From Rhizophlyctis rosea (lineage: Eukaryota > Chytridiomycota > Chytridiomycetes > Rhizophlyctidales > Rhizophlyctidaceae), in the NCBI GenBank assembly GCA_027596075.1, contig JADGJC010000211.1:1-64000 (forward strand): DNA of 64,000 nucleotides, read 5' to 3'. A model generated the notes under the pieces. The model worked only from the letters and a program-made list of their open reading frames with translations. It was not told the DNA's origin and did no database searches. Position 1 is the stretch's first letter; each line of letters begins with the position of its first letter. Positions 10,677-23,540 of the stretch are shown here, piece by piece. The position numbers were made by a program, and so were the translations under genes.

Positions 10677-13600
10677 TCATTGCGAATCCAAATGAACATC
10701 GCCAACAGCCAATGAGTCTTCAATATCTAAGGTTTCGTCCCCATCATCCACCCTTCCACCACTCCCATTTCCATTGATCGCCTCCCTGAGCTCCTCCTTG
10801 AATGCCACGTGGTCCGTCGTAGCAATAACCGCATCACTAACCGGGGCCTCCGTCCGCGCCTCAACCTCATCAACTTCCATAGAGGCTTCGTCAATGCCCG
10901 CAGCATCAACGTCCTCCCCACGCCTCCCATCATTGCCTCCTTCCTCCCCCACCGCTTCATCCCTCTCTCCATCCTCCACAGCGCCTTCCTGCACCGGCGG
11001 CTGGGACGAAGCCTCTCCCTCAACCTCGATCTTCATGGCAGCACTCGTTCGTCCTCCTCTCTGTCGACCGCAAAAGCAGTCAGAAGCAATGTCCCGCTCT
11101 ACTGTACGTCACAAAAGTACTCACCCTACTACTCCCCGGCGGATTCCGACTCAAACTCCTAACCCTCGCCAACACATCCCCAAACTTCACCATCTCCCCT
11201 CCCCCTCCTCCACCACCACTACTACCACCACCCCCCTCGTTCCCCTCCCCCTCCTCCAACCCCCCTCCAACAACCTCCAAAAACCAACTAGAATAAGTAT
11301 CAACCAACAAAAGATTCAACGCCTCCTCCTCCTCCTCCCCAACATCCCCACAAAACTTCTTCAAATCAAACGCCCCCGTTAAACACTTCAACCTCTCGCT
11401 CGGCTCCCCGTCCTGGTACCCCGCCGTCATACGAGACTCAACCTCCGTCGCGCGCCGCTCAAAGGCCGCTTTTGTCATCGTGCCGGAAAGTCGCGTGCAC
11501 CCCCCGTCTGAGGTGTCTTGGACGACCTGGTTGTAATTCCAAGTGATGAGTTCATGACTGTCTCATATTCGCTGAACCCCCCATCAAAAATCTCAGAAAA
11601 GAGTGAAACAATTACCTGACGCAACCCAGCATAAGCCCTCTCCCAAACCTCCTTCCCCTCCAACAAACTATCATCCGCCTTCCTCAACCGATTACACAGC
11701 TGCCGCAACGTCTCCACATCCCGCGCCTTCCGCGCCAACTCAATCAAGAACAGCGTGTACTTGTGCACATACACAAAGTGCTTGCCAGGTCTAAGTGAGT
11801 GGGGAATGTATGAAAATCACAGACCAGGTAGAAAAGCAACACATAAACACAAACAAAAAAACCAACCTCTCAAACTCCGGCTTCCAAAACCTTACAATAA
11901 TAGTCTTCGCAGAAGTCTTCAACCCAAATATTGTCAAAAGCTCCTCCAAAGCCCCACTCGCATCGTCATAGACGTGATATAACAACCAAGCGATCTGTAA
12001 TTCACAAAAGATATACACGAAACCCATTATCAGTTTACGAGAATCTCAAAAATCCACTCCCGGCAAAAACTCGCAAACTTTCTCTTACCCTATAATAAGG
12101 CTTATGCTGCCACCCAGGCCCACGACTCTGGTTGCTCTGCTTCTTATCAATCGCCTCCACCCTCCTCAACTCATGCAACAACCGATCAAACGCCGCTCTC
12201 CGCTCATCCACGACCGTTTCGCCATTCGCGTTGACCTCCAAAGTCGCGATGGCAGATTCAAGACTAGGTGGTGTCTGAGATCGCCGAGGTGACGAAGGCG
12301 CGGTGTTGGGTGCGGAACCGACCGTTGATGGTGGAGGCGATTTGGGGAGGACTTCGTCGAGGATGGAGATGACGTTGTTTGGCTGAGTTGTTTGGGAGAG
12401 ATGTTCATACGCGGTAATTTGATACAAGGATTTCAAATGGGATTACTCACCTCAATCTTCCTCTCAAACAACAACTTTGCCAAGTACGAAATCAACTTAA
12501 TCGACGGATCCAATATCTTCTCCTGTTCCTTCGTATGCCATGCCTCCGGCACCAACCCAATCGCTCTCTGATACTGAGAAAGAACCGTCTGACCCAACGC
12601 CAAAAAAAAGACGCATCAACCATCAAACTCAACACTCCGGTTCCCACCAGAAACAGCACCACATACCTGCACCGACTTCCCCAACTTCCCATAAACCTTC
12701 CCAACCATAAACACCCACTGCCACTCCTCCCGATCCAAACTCCCCGCCTGTCTAAAACAATACGCCGCAAGCTCCATCCCATACCTAACCGCCTCCTCCT
12801 TCCCCCTCCCCTCCCCACCTTCCATCTCCTCCATATCACTGGTCACCCTCCCAACCTCCCCCATACCGATCCCGCGATCCCTCTTCCGCCACTCGCTCTG
12901 CGCCCTCGGCAAGAAAGAATCCAACACACTAGCGTTCATAGGCTTCGTCAAAATCCCAAACAAAAGGTACCCAAACTCTCCCCACAACGAACTGGCGACT
13001 TCCTTACGTCCACCGTGGGTTTCCATGAAGGCGTTTTTGGCTTCTTTTGTGGTTGGGATGAGTTTTGTTGCTTGGACGAAGGAATTGAAGGCTTTCTGTT
13101 TACAAATGACCGTGTCAGAATACATCACAACCAAACAAAACACACCGCGCCTCCTTCCCACGCGGTCAACAGTAATACCCAAGGAATAAAAAAACAATGC
13201 AAACCTTCTGAAACTCCCGAATCATACTCTTCTCCCTATTGATCCCCCCCGCGTTCCGCTGCAAAAACTCATTCGCCAACGACACGTAGCTCGATGCAAG
13301 CGCTACCCACGCCTCAAACGACTTAGGATTCAGATACAAATGATACTACGATAATCATCAAAGAGAAAGGGAAAATTCAATCAGTCAGCGACGAAAAGAC
13401 AAAGCATATCGTCCCCGCCAAAATCAACACATACCGCAAACTGCTCAGCAGCATACTCCAACCACTCCACAATCTTCTCCCAATTCCGATTATCCTTCTT
13501 ACTAGCCTGCTTGGCCACCGCCCACTGTATCCGGCCCTGAATATAATACAGATTGAAGTACACCTCTGCTCCACAAAAACAACAATGTTTCCATCATCAG

Positions 13601-16600
13601 CCAAATCCCCCACGCAAACTAAAATCCGGACAAAATGAATGACGTACCAGAAAGCTTAACCCTATCCTCCTCCGAAAACTCCAAAACACCTCCAAGCCGC
13701 GACGCAACACCCGGACTAACGCTCTCCAAATCAATCTCCGACGCAATATAACTCGTAATCAATTCCCTGTTTACCGCCACTCGGGCTTTCAACCAAAAGA
13801 AGGGTCAAATTCAATCCCAAATATTCAGGCAATTCCCACCTTCGACGAACACAAAATAATCTCACTACAAACTCACCATTCTCCCAAGGCGGCTCACTAA
13901 ACACCATCTCAACCTTATCCAAACAAGCCCGCACATCATTCGTAATACTCCGATACTGCCGCTCATCAATCTTCTTCTTCGCATACTTTGCAACAGTTTC
14001 AAACACCTGCGTCGCGCCTTCCCTCTCGAACTCGCGGTGCGAACGGAGGTGGGGTTCGATGATTAGGTTCGGGTCCACCTGGTCAAACAGTAAACTCGTA
14101 AGCCGGGAATATTGCGTAATTGGAAAATAGCAGCTTACCCGAACAGTAACGCCGTATAGACAGTGGTAGCATTGGTAGATTTCCCTCTGGTATACTTCGA
14201 AACTGTCCTCAGTGAAATGTCGATGGATAAGTCTCAAAAGCCTTCCTAAAATCGCAGTCAATCAAAAAAATCAGCCTGTCCAGAAAAACAAACCCTCCTT
14301 CAACCCGCAAAAACATACCATCATCATCACCACACAACCCCGCCCCTCCCAAAAGATCATGCACAAAACACAAAATCTCTCCCAAATCATCATACTGCAC
14401 TCCCTTCATCTCCACACCGTTAGCCCTCCCAGATCCCTGCAAAGTCTCCACATTCCCCTCCTCCAACGCCACACCCCCCGACGGTCCCCCCTCACTCATC
14501 TCAATCTCCACCGCCCCCTCCCCACCCACCATCCACCTCCTCCCAACCCCCTTCTCATCCTGCTCCGCAAAGAAAAACCTAAGCACCTCATACAAAACAC
14601 ACCATGCCCTAACACAAAACTCCCTCACAGAATTCGAAGAAGCCGGTCCGACGAGTTTATCCACACCACCAACTTCCCTAACATGTACCGCATAGGCAGA
14701 ACTCATCTGTACGCATAGGATAACAGAGGAGATGAAGTATGACTGGAGATCTGCCGTGGTGTCTGTTAAGACGGGTACGGACGGTGCGGGGATACGGAGG
14801 GCGGTCATTAGGGTTGTTGTTGATGTTGGGGAGGAGAGTTTTGCGAGGATACGGTGAAGAAGTGTGGATATCTATCTCGACCGGGATGTTGAGATTCGAG
14901 TTGCGGACTTTGTAAGCATATGCGATCAACTTACGGTATGAACCCCCCTCCCAACATCCACCCCCCTCCCAAAAAGCACAACAGTCTCAACAAACACAAC
15001 AACAAGCGCAACCCACGCCCGTTCTTCCTCCCCCGTCTTTTCCAAAGCCTGGCAAAATACTCATCAATGCAACCCTTCAAAAAGAAAAGCGCGGTACCGA
15101 AGGACTTGAAAAACCCACCTCAACCAACAAATCCCCCAACTCCCCCCTCTGCTCCCCATCCAAATCCCCAAACACAAACTCCCTAGACATCCTCGCAATC
15201 TCCTCCTCATGCTCCCCGTCACCACCATCAATTTCCATCTCATCGCCTTCCCGCCCACCACCACCATCTCCACCCAAGAAAATCGGCGCCAAAAGCCGTA
15301 TCAACCCCTCGCTATCACCTCTCGCCGCCGTGCTCCCAGCATTCAAGATGTGTTGTCTGCATTTGAGGTTTCGGAGGCGTTGTTGGACGGATGCGGGGGT
15401 GATTGAGGAGTGGTGGCGACTGTGGAGCAAGGGTTGTTTGAGCATTTAGTTGGGTTGATGGTGATGAGCCATATGGGGGTTTTGTAGGAGAGAAAACGAT
15501 TTACTCACCAATGTGGAAGAACCACCGCCACATCCTGCTCCCCTTCCGCAACATCAAATAACCCCAACATATCATTCAACACCTCCGCAGCATCCTCCGT
15601 CCGTCCCTTCATCTCACAAAGCTGGGAATCTAACCACCGAAATCTGTCCGCCCCAAAAACATTAATTCGCTCAGCACATGGCCTCTGTCGGTGTTTATGA
15701 AAATTATTGGTCATTTATGAAAATGATCTTACCTAACAACAAACCCCTTCCCAACACCCTCCTCCCCCCGCTCATAAAATTTCTCCAACGCCACGGTCCA
15801 CATCCTATTCAACACATCAATCCTCCGACCCGACAACAACGGGTTCGGCTCCAACGATTCTTCATTCTCTTCTTTGTCGGTCACACTTGTTTCTTTTGAC
15901 TGGTGGATCCGGTCAAGGAGGAGTTCGCATGCCGTTATGAGAGTCTGTTAGGATGGTAGGGCATGAGTGTGCGCAAATCGGTCATTTGCATTGTAGATCT
16001 ATGTCCTTATTACCTCCAACTGATGAACCTCATCGACTCGATCGAGCAAAAATGTTGGACCATCATGCTTCTCCAATATCGAGATCATCGACGACACCGC
16101 TTCCGATAGTCCTTCCGGCCATTTGACGACATTTTGTGTCCCTTTCCCTTTCGAACGCTCATCGATCTCTTCGTAATTGCTCAAAAGCACAGAATGGACA
16201 AACTCCTTCATAGCGCCCAAGGTTCCAAAATTGCACTTTTGTAGGTTATTGAGGGCGGAGTTGAGGGACGTTTGTGAAAAGCGGGGATGCGGAGGGTCGT
16301 TGGACCGTTGTTTGCTTGGACTGCCAAATGTTGGGCGTACTGTTCCCCGTCTGTAATGTCGCCATATGAGCCATCATCTCCCACATTTATCGGCACTCGA
16401 ATCACCCACCGTTTTCTCGTCCGCCGGGCAGGCGTCCCAGACTCACGCTGCGCCAAAAGTTTCGCCATGAAAGAAGAAACAAACTCATCCGTATCGGGAA
16501 CAATGGCAGCCATGTGCTCAAGACGTCGTCCGTCATTGTGACATCTGTCACATCGCAATGATACTCCGACTGGTAGCCAACGTTCCAGTGAATCGATCGA

Positions 16601-18298
16601 TTCAATATCATCCATCACTTTGCGTTGTTGTTCCTGCTCCATTTTATCGCGGACACGTTTCGATGACCTGTTCAGTGGTGAGACACAGCGAGCACGGACT
16701 ACACATTTCCATCAATGTCCTTACCTTGGAGCATCTCTTTTCTCTTCAGTATTGCGCTTCCGCTTCCTGCTCGGCGAATCTTCACGCGCGCCATTTCCTT
16801 CATTCACCGGTTCGTCGATGACCATCTCGGTCGCGGGCGGCTCAATATCCGCTTGGGTGGCATCTTCGTCGAGAGTTGCTTGGCTTCCTGATTCCGCCGG
16901 CAATGTTGCATTGTTATCGTCACCCCAGCCCTCCGGCACGATGAAGTCCAATTTGGAAGTCAGAGATGCGGGTTTGGACGACCTTCACACATTTATCGAT
17001 CAATTATGATTATTATGCAATGAACCTTGATATAATTCTCACCCCAGCAGTTGCCAGTACGTGGTCAGCAAAGTGTGCGCCACTCCCTCCCAGGTCGATT
17101 GCTGGATCGCCACGCTGTGGGAAGTGTGTTCCACATCGTAGTCGCCTAAGCGAATCATTAGAATGCCGGTTGATATCCACGCAGAACTCCTTGCATCCCC
17201 ACCTGATGGCTGCATTTGTCGAGGCGTGCCCTGATCACCCAATAGCTTGACATCATTCCGTTGCATTAACTCGATGATGTCCATGGGAGTAATATCTTCG
17301 CCTATTGAACTGGCCACGGCAATCGTAAGCTATGTCGCTTGTCGTCGAAACGCTGTCCTTCTCTTTACCTGGTAAGGGATCGACAATCCAGATGTTCTTG
17401 CACAATCTGCGCTTTGATCCATGCTCCCCGCACGTACCCCGGATCCGCCTTTAGAGCTTCATTCACCACCCGCAAACAATTTCGAAAGTCTCCAATCTCA
17501 TACAGGACCTATGTTGGTATGAGCATCAGATCATGTTTAGTCCGTATGTGAGCAGTTTTACATGCCTCACAAAGTCCTGTCAAGCACGTGGAGCGAGACA
17601 CGCGAGTGTCCGCCTTTCGTAGTCCTATTTCATAGGCTTCGCGAGCCTCACCCAGTCGACGCTGACGCATTAGCAGGTTTCCAATATTGCTCCAAATCAA
17701 GACGTCGGCGGCCTCAATATTGACAGCCTGGCGACCATTGCATCAGCCGGAGTTCAAGTAGTCCGGCCAAAAAATAGGAAACTCCAACCTCGCGATAATG
17801 TGTCAAAGCGTCTTCATAGCGTCCTTCTGCTTCTTCAAGATTGCCCCAATTCTTGTGCAAGAGATAATGCAGCTTGTGCAGCGGAGAACCTTGTACTGAC
17901 TCTCCCTGCAATTCAATCGTGGTTGAAAATGGTTCGCATGGACTCCGATATTTGAGAGCACCTTACCACTGGCAGTGGTTCTTTCATAACATCAGTCTGG
18001 ACCAACTTTTCAAACACTTCTCTCGCTTCAGCAAAGCGTTTCTTGGCCTGATGCCGCAGCCCTCGCGTGTACACGTCAAATGCTTGTTCAATCTTTGTGG
18101 TGACAAATCGTCAGATCTAGACTTTGCCACGGCAGGCTCAAATCATATTACTAACTTGAACCTCCAGAGGAACATGTTCTTCATCGACTGTTGGTTCAAC
18201 ACGATCGTTGTGGTCGTTCAAAACTCTGAACCGGATCTGCAAAAGTAGTTGGTTGGCACAGTTGGAAACTGACCGAGCACCGGGTCGTCACACACCAT
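10677..18298 (-). CDS. HIR3: HIR3/CABIN1 homologue, HIR/HIRA histone chaperone scaffold
   Basis: Large nuclear scaffold subunit of the HIR complex, which deposits H3-H4 independently of replication. Read on the minus strand from 18298. Exon 2 (from 18236) gives IRFRVLNDHND; the next exon (about 18090-17968) gives the first TPR-like helices (AFDVYTRGLRHQAKKRFAEA...). Then KNWGNLEEAEGRYEDALTHY (about 17850), WSNIGNLLMRQRRLGEAREA (about 17690) and VLYEIGDFRNCLRVVNEALK (about 17500) match the order of the N-terminal TPRs of human CABIN1. About 20 short introns follow; the middle is helical (for example about 12740-12970 and 11480-11770), and the C terminus is Asp/Glu-rich, ending DSQ-stop at 10677. 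The estimated protein length of about 2,000 aa fits the family. Acidic and poly-Gly tracts lie at about 11180-11330 and 10700-11030. Individual middle exons were not all fixed. Confidence 0.85.
18296..18298 (-). other. candidate one-codon first coding exon of HIR3
   Basis: On the minus strand ATG (18298-18296) is followed at once by GTGTGT; the acceptor TTTTGCAG ends at 18237, and the next exon reads IRFRVLN. The spliced start MIRFRVLN resembles the CABIN1 start MIRIAALN. No other in-frame ATG precedes the acceptor without a stop or wrong phase in the stretch I checked. Confidence 0.55.
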
Positions 18299-18861
18299 GT
18301 TGTTCGGAATGGCAACAAGAAAGCCCTGGTCTGGAAATAGCTTTGGCTTTGTGCCGTAGCAAGAGCTACGAACGTGTGGGAGTTTGGGAAAGCGCGAATG
18401 TTGAAACCCTCAGCTTCCAAACTGGGTGCCCTTCACTTGAACGCAATATTTGACCAAGACTGCGTATAAGGTTGAAGCCTACAACGGTCTTCAAACAACA
18501 AAGCTCTGCACCGTTAGGTAGTCGAGCACGCTCCAATATGGTGGTAGGTTGGAAATGAATGTGTGGGAAGGGCGATGGGTTGGTTTGTGAGTTGAAGGGA
18601 TCGGACCGAAACATGACATGGGCGACTGCTGCGCGCTTTGGGCTATTTTGGGTGATACTGTGGCTTGTACACAGTGGCATGGTATCTGCGCCTATTGTAC
18701 ACAAAGATGGCCAAACCCATGCTGCAGATTCCATGGCCAAGGGTGGAGGGACATGCTCCCTTCCCCCCTCTTTTTCCCACGCCCACCTTTTGACAGCATC
18801 TGCCTACTTTCTATCCTGTGCAAGTCAACAAGCGTATCCTACCCCGGCTGTCGGTCTTGCA
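18299..18861. promoter_or_regulatory. bidirectional promoter region, HIR3 (-) and E4-E2 fusion (+)
   Basis: 563 bp between divergent start codons. No canonical TATA box on either side that I can see. The plus frame is open upstream of 18862 to 18559, so a longer N terminus of the E4-E2 gene cannot be excluded. Confidence 0.5.
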
Positions 18862-21800
18862 ATGACGGGTCAGGAATTGACTCCTGAAGACTTGCGCCGT
18901 TTGCGCGCTCAGCGATATGCTGCCGCTGTAAAACCACCCTCAAACGATACGGCCGCATCGGTCCAGGCAGACGCAAAACCCTTGCCCGTTGTTCAACCTC
19001 TGCCAAAGGTCGGCGATGAAGGGCACCCCAGTAAGAAGAAGCGACTGGAGAACGACAACTCGAATACTCCCACCAACTCAAACCCCATAGTTACCATCCC
19101 ACAGTCCACTCGGCTGGCAAACCCCACTGTCGGTGCCCCGAAGTCCCTTACCCCAAAGGCTGCGGTGCCCGTCGTCAGCAAACCGATTCCGACTCCACAA
19201 AAGGTCTCCAAACCCCAAACACCAGATCTGAAGAGGTTGATCTCCTTCCTCTTCGAATATGACCGGCCTGTAGACGCACAAAACTGGTCCAACATGGAGC
19301 CGAGACCCCTTGTGGAAGCTGTGTGGAAGATGAAGAGTGTCAGGATACCTGATTGGGAGCTGCTGCAGTACCTTTTCGGATGCTTCAACCGACTGGACAC
19401 CAATGCGGTTAAGAATGAGAAGAAGCTCTTCGAAGTGGCCGGTGAGCAGCTCACCAATGCATTGATAGATCGGTTATGGGAGGAACGGGTAAGAGGTGTG
19501 ACCCAGCGCTCGTATCATGCTGAAAGATTCTGACAAGCTGACTGCTCCAGGCGCGAGACATTTGGAGTGATGTAGAGGACGATTTGTCGTACTTCTTGAC
19601 GCTCCTGGAAGAGCGCCGCGTCAGCAGCACCGTTACACAACATCTGACAAAAGCATTGGACAAAGCGTTCGAGTCGCCATCAACCTCCACCAAAGTGGTC
19701 GCTCTGGCTAAGCGATTGGTGAAGAACTCGTTTTCTCGTGTGAAGGATGCAAACCTGTCGGATCGGTACAAACTGGAGGCGCGCCTTGCAACAGTACAGA
19801 CAGTCATGAAGCTCTCCAAAATGATGGGCGCCACGCTTGCGGATATTTTGGAGGAAGAGACCAACAAGCAAGACATCATCAAGACATCATGTATCGCACA
19901 CGTTCTCGGTGTGGGGCTTTTGGAGTATCCCGCGTCGCCGGCACAACGTGTATGTATTTGAAAGCCTCATCATTTACATGAACAACACTTCATATCTGCT
20001 CAATCAGGAAACTTTTACTTCGATCGCCAACTACCCACAATGCACTGTCCATGAAATCAAAGCCGTATATGAAAACGTCCGCCGTTCATTGAGCTTCGCA
20101 GTCGATGCCCTCCATCAGGCTTTCCTTCAAATTCTACGAGGAGGAAAGAAGGATGCCCTATGTGCGTGGATAGACGCCGCAGTAGAAGCATGCGCGAAAG
20201 TCGGAGTGAAGTCGCGTCGAAGGGATCCCGTTGGGCCGAACTTCGCCATGAACCTCACGGCGTTGCTGGTCAAGATGGCGAAGAAGTTACAGGAATCCAA
20301 ACTTGCGATACAGCATGAGTATGTGTACTCTGCGAAAGGACTGCACTTAAGACAGTCCAGACCCATTGTCAAAGGTAAGGCAACCGACCACAACAACCTC
20401 ACTGCATCCGCTTACGTCTTTAGCAGTCCCCGAAACGTTGCCTGCATCCGATCAATCAATCAAGTATACATTCGCAACCGAAATCTTCTACCTCACGCAG
20501 CGTGCCATCCATCTATGCCTGATCCCCCGCATCACCGACTTCCGCGAGATTAGTCAATCACTTCCCTACCAATACCCCGATCCCAAACAGTTGCAGACGG
20601 AGGCCACGCTCCTTACGGATCTGTTCCGGACTCAAGTGTTGGACCCGGAAATCCTTGATGATCTCTTCAGCTTCTTTGGCTTGGAGCTCAAGTATCTTGA
20701 ACCTGTCTTTGCCGCAGGAGCATCGCAGAGCAATCCGCTTGCTTATTGGCCGGAGTACACTATTATGGACCAGGGCTTGGTGTGGCAGACGGTCGCTAGG
20801 GTTGACAAACTTGCTGCGGAGAAGCTTTACATGTCGTGGAATGAGTGGGTGAATTTCTCGGTGCTGTGTCTGCAGGTTTGTGTCTCTGAAGTTTGGTGAT
20901 GAGCGCAGGTCGGACATTGTCTGACGGTGCATCTGCGCGACAGCATTTGGAATTGTTCGCAAGGCCCATTGTCCCAGCTAAATTGGTGATGTCTTTGGAC
21001 GCTACTCTGGAATCGGCAGAGAGAGGAATCGGAGGTCGTTCAGGAGGAGTTGGAGACTTGTCCATTTCTGGTCAGTTCTTCAACAATCGCAAAGTCCAAA
21101 CTGAGCTGCCGTTTGCAATGTTGACCGTCTTCATCAGCATCGACATGATGGAAGGTAAGCAATTTCAATGAATTTTGCAAACGACTCGCAAGTTGCTGCT
21201 GATGACCGAACTCCAACACCCAGGCGCCGACATCGACAAGGAAGACGACGCAATCAACGAAGCCTCCGTGCGTCAAAGCGTAGCCCTCCTAATCAAACAC
21301 CTCTTCTCCCTCCCCGACGTCCGCCACAACATCTTCCCCGCCATGTCCGCCTCCCCACTTTACGCCGACTTCACAACAAAACTCATGAAGCACCTCCTCC
21401 ACTTCTTCGAAGACCTCCTCCTGCGCGTCGGCAACATCCGACAAATCGAAGTGAACCAGGACGCCGCGGGGAAGAAAGAGGTGGACGATCCGAAACTGAA
21501 GCATTTCATGGCTTCGGAAACGCGGTCGGCTAGTGGGGTGGTGCAGTTGGTTGATGTTATGTTGGATGTGCATGAGATTTTGTGTGCTAATGAGGCTACA
21601 CGGAAGGGGTTTGTGGACGGGGAGCTTGTGAGGAGACATGCGAGTATTTGGATTAAGTTTGTGAATGGGTTGGCGGGACCTAAGAAGGATGCGTTGAAGA
21701 TTAAAGCGGCGAAGCAAATGAGGTTGGAGCCGAAGAATATGGTTGCGAGTGTGGGGAGGATTTTGGCGAGGGTTGGGGGTTGTGAGGGGGTTGTGGAGGC

Positions 21801-23256
21801 TTTGGTTGATGAGCCGGTGGGTGTTTCAACTTTTAGATTTTTTTGGCTTTTGTGTGTGAATGTTTGAGACTGATGTTGATTCGTAGGATTACGACCCAGC
21901 CATCATGGACAAGTTCACGAACATTCTTGAGAGGGTGCAAGTTGACGGCGGAACCATCGATGGGGTCCGTCACCTCACTCGAGCAGGTATGTTGCTCATC
22001 ATTGAACTATCAATGAGCGTCCATCCCAGTAACCACTGCCACTCAAAATCAATAAATCAGTCAACGCGGCGCGCTCCTCCCTGACACAAGTACAGCCCTC
22101 CACAGCATACACAATCTCTCCAACCCTCTCCTCCCTTCTCGAATGGGACGACGCCATCCTCGCCGAAATCCACAAAGCCACCATCAGCGAACTTGGCCAA
22201 GTAAACGAATGCGACATGACGTCCCCAAACGGAACATACCTCCACGCCTGCCACTCCCTCATCGAAGCTGAAGTCGACGCGCGCGCTCCCAAAAACAAAG
22301 CTCTTCTCAAAGAACTCACCAAGCTGAAAAAGACGGACATGTTACCCTGTCATCCGTATTCAACAGTGTGTTTTTGGCACCAGGAAGGGAGGGTGGATGT
22401 TGTGAGGGTTGCGGTTACGGGACCGAAGGATACGCCGTATGAGATGGGGGTGTTTGTGTTTGATTGTTATGCTCCGGGGAGTTATCCGATGGTCCCGCCG
22501 GTGGTGAAGATTGTTACGACGGGAAATGGGACGGTGAGGTTTAATCCGAATTTGTATAATGATGGTGAGTTGTGGGGTTTGTAGTCGTGTGTCTGTGGGG
22601 GAAGGTTGAGTGGTTTTTTTGGGATCGGAGATTTTCTGGTATGAATTTGGTCGGACTGACTGACGTGTCATCTGAACATGCTATCAGGCAAAGTCTGTCT
22701 CTCCCTCCTCGGCACATGGCACGGTAAAGACGAATCGGAGAAGTGGAATCCGCAGACGAGTTCGTTGTATCAGGTACATTTCCCCATCCCCCTTTCCCCC
22801 CCTCATCCCTTTCCCTCACCTCTACTTTCCCCTACCTCACACTTACCCTCCCCCACAGGTCTTCGTGTCAATCCAAGCCCTGATCCTCATCGAACAACCG
22901 ATCGTCAACGAGCCGGGGTACGAAACTTTCGCGGGCACGAACGAGGGAAAGAGAAAGAGTAAACTCTACAATGAAGAAATCCGGTTGAATACATTGAGAC
23001 ATGCGGTTGTTGGGCAGTTGAGGAGTCCGCCTGCTGGTATGAATCATTCATGAAGAGCTTGGTTGATGGAGAAAGGATGATGACTAATCTTTCCTTAGGT
23101 TGTGAAGCGTTTATACGGCAACATTTCGAGTGTGTTGCTGGGCCGGTTATGAAGACTGCGTTGAGGTGGAGGGATGAGAGTGAGCCGGGGAATCGGGGAC
23201 GGTTTGAGGCTGTTTTGAGGGAGGTGGAGGGGGAGTTGAGCAAGTTGGTTGAATAG
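18862..23256 (+). CDS. Ufd2-type E4 core fused to a BIRC6-like E2 (UBC) domain
   Basis: Spliced model: 18862..19488, 19551..19949, 20008..20374, 20424..20875, 20944..21154, 21224..21816, 21887..21986, 22061..22564, 22688..22773, 22859..23036, 23099..23256; 1,224 aa, every junction in phase. Residues 1-120 are disordered (Pro/Lys-rich). About 125-910 is the Ufd2 core: family landmarks include FAMNLTALLVKMAKKL, EIFYLTQRAIHLCLIPRI, TQVLDPEILDDLFSFFGL, YWPEYTIMDQG and RPIVPAKLVMSLDATL. Ufd2/UBE4 proteins should end in a U-box; none is present. From about residue 985 there is a UBC fold with RFNPNLYNDG, the active-site context KVCLSLLGTWHG (Cys1088) and KWNPQTSSLYQVFVSIQALIL, closest in my memory to BIRC6/UBE2O-class E2s. 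The exon 7-8 splice (21986/22061) joins the halves with no stop. Inference: a one-polypeptide E2-E4 enzyme. Confidence 0.85.
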
Positions 23257-23540
23257 GGTGGAGAGCGGGGGGAAATATTTTGTGTAGGATAGTTGGCATG
23301 GCAGCCGATGCCTTTTTTCGGTGCTTGCGTGTGATTTTGTAGCTGGTTGATTATGTGTGTGTGTGTGTGTGTGTGTTTTTTTTCGTTGATGTTGTTTGTA
23401 TAAATGTGAAATATCTTCTTGCTGTACCTCTCCTGTCCTTACATTCTTGCGATGTTTTTGTGCTTTTGATGAGGACATGTAGGGTATTCAGGTTATTTTA
23501 CAAAAGTGCTATATGTACAACCAACCTCCCCCCTCTTTTT
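23257..23540. repeat. convergent 3' flank with (GT)n microsatellite
   Basis: tgtgtg... dinucleotide run at about 23354-23377 followed by a T tract; 3' flank of both the E4-E2 gene and the lebercilin-like gene. Confidence 0.7.

Noticed and set aside
20876..20943. Alternative acceptor at GCGCAG before GTCGGACATT in the E4-E2 gene
   Set aside because: It would leave a ~35-bp intron and hits a stop; the acceptor CGACAG before CATTTGG keeps phase and gives the conserved RPIVPAKL block.
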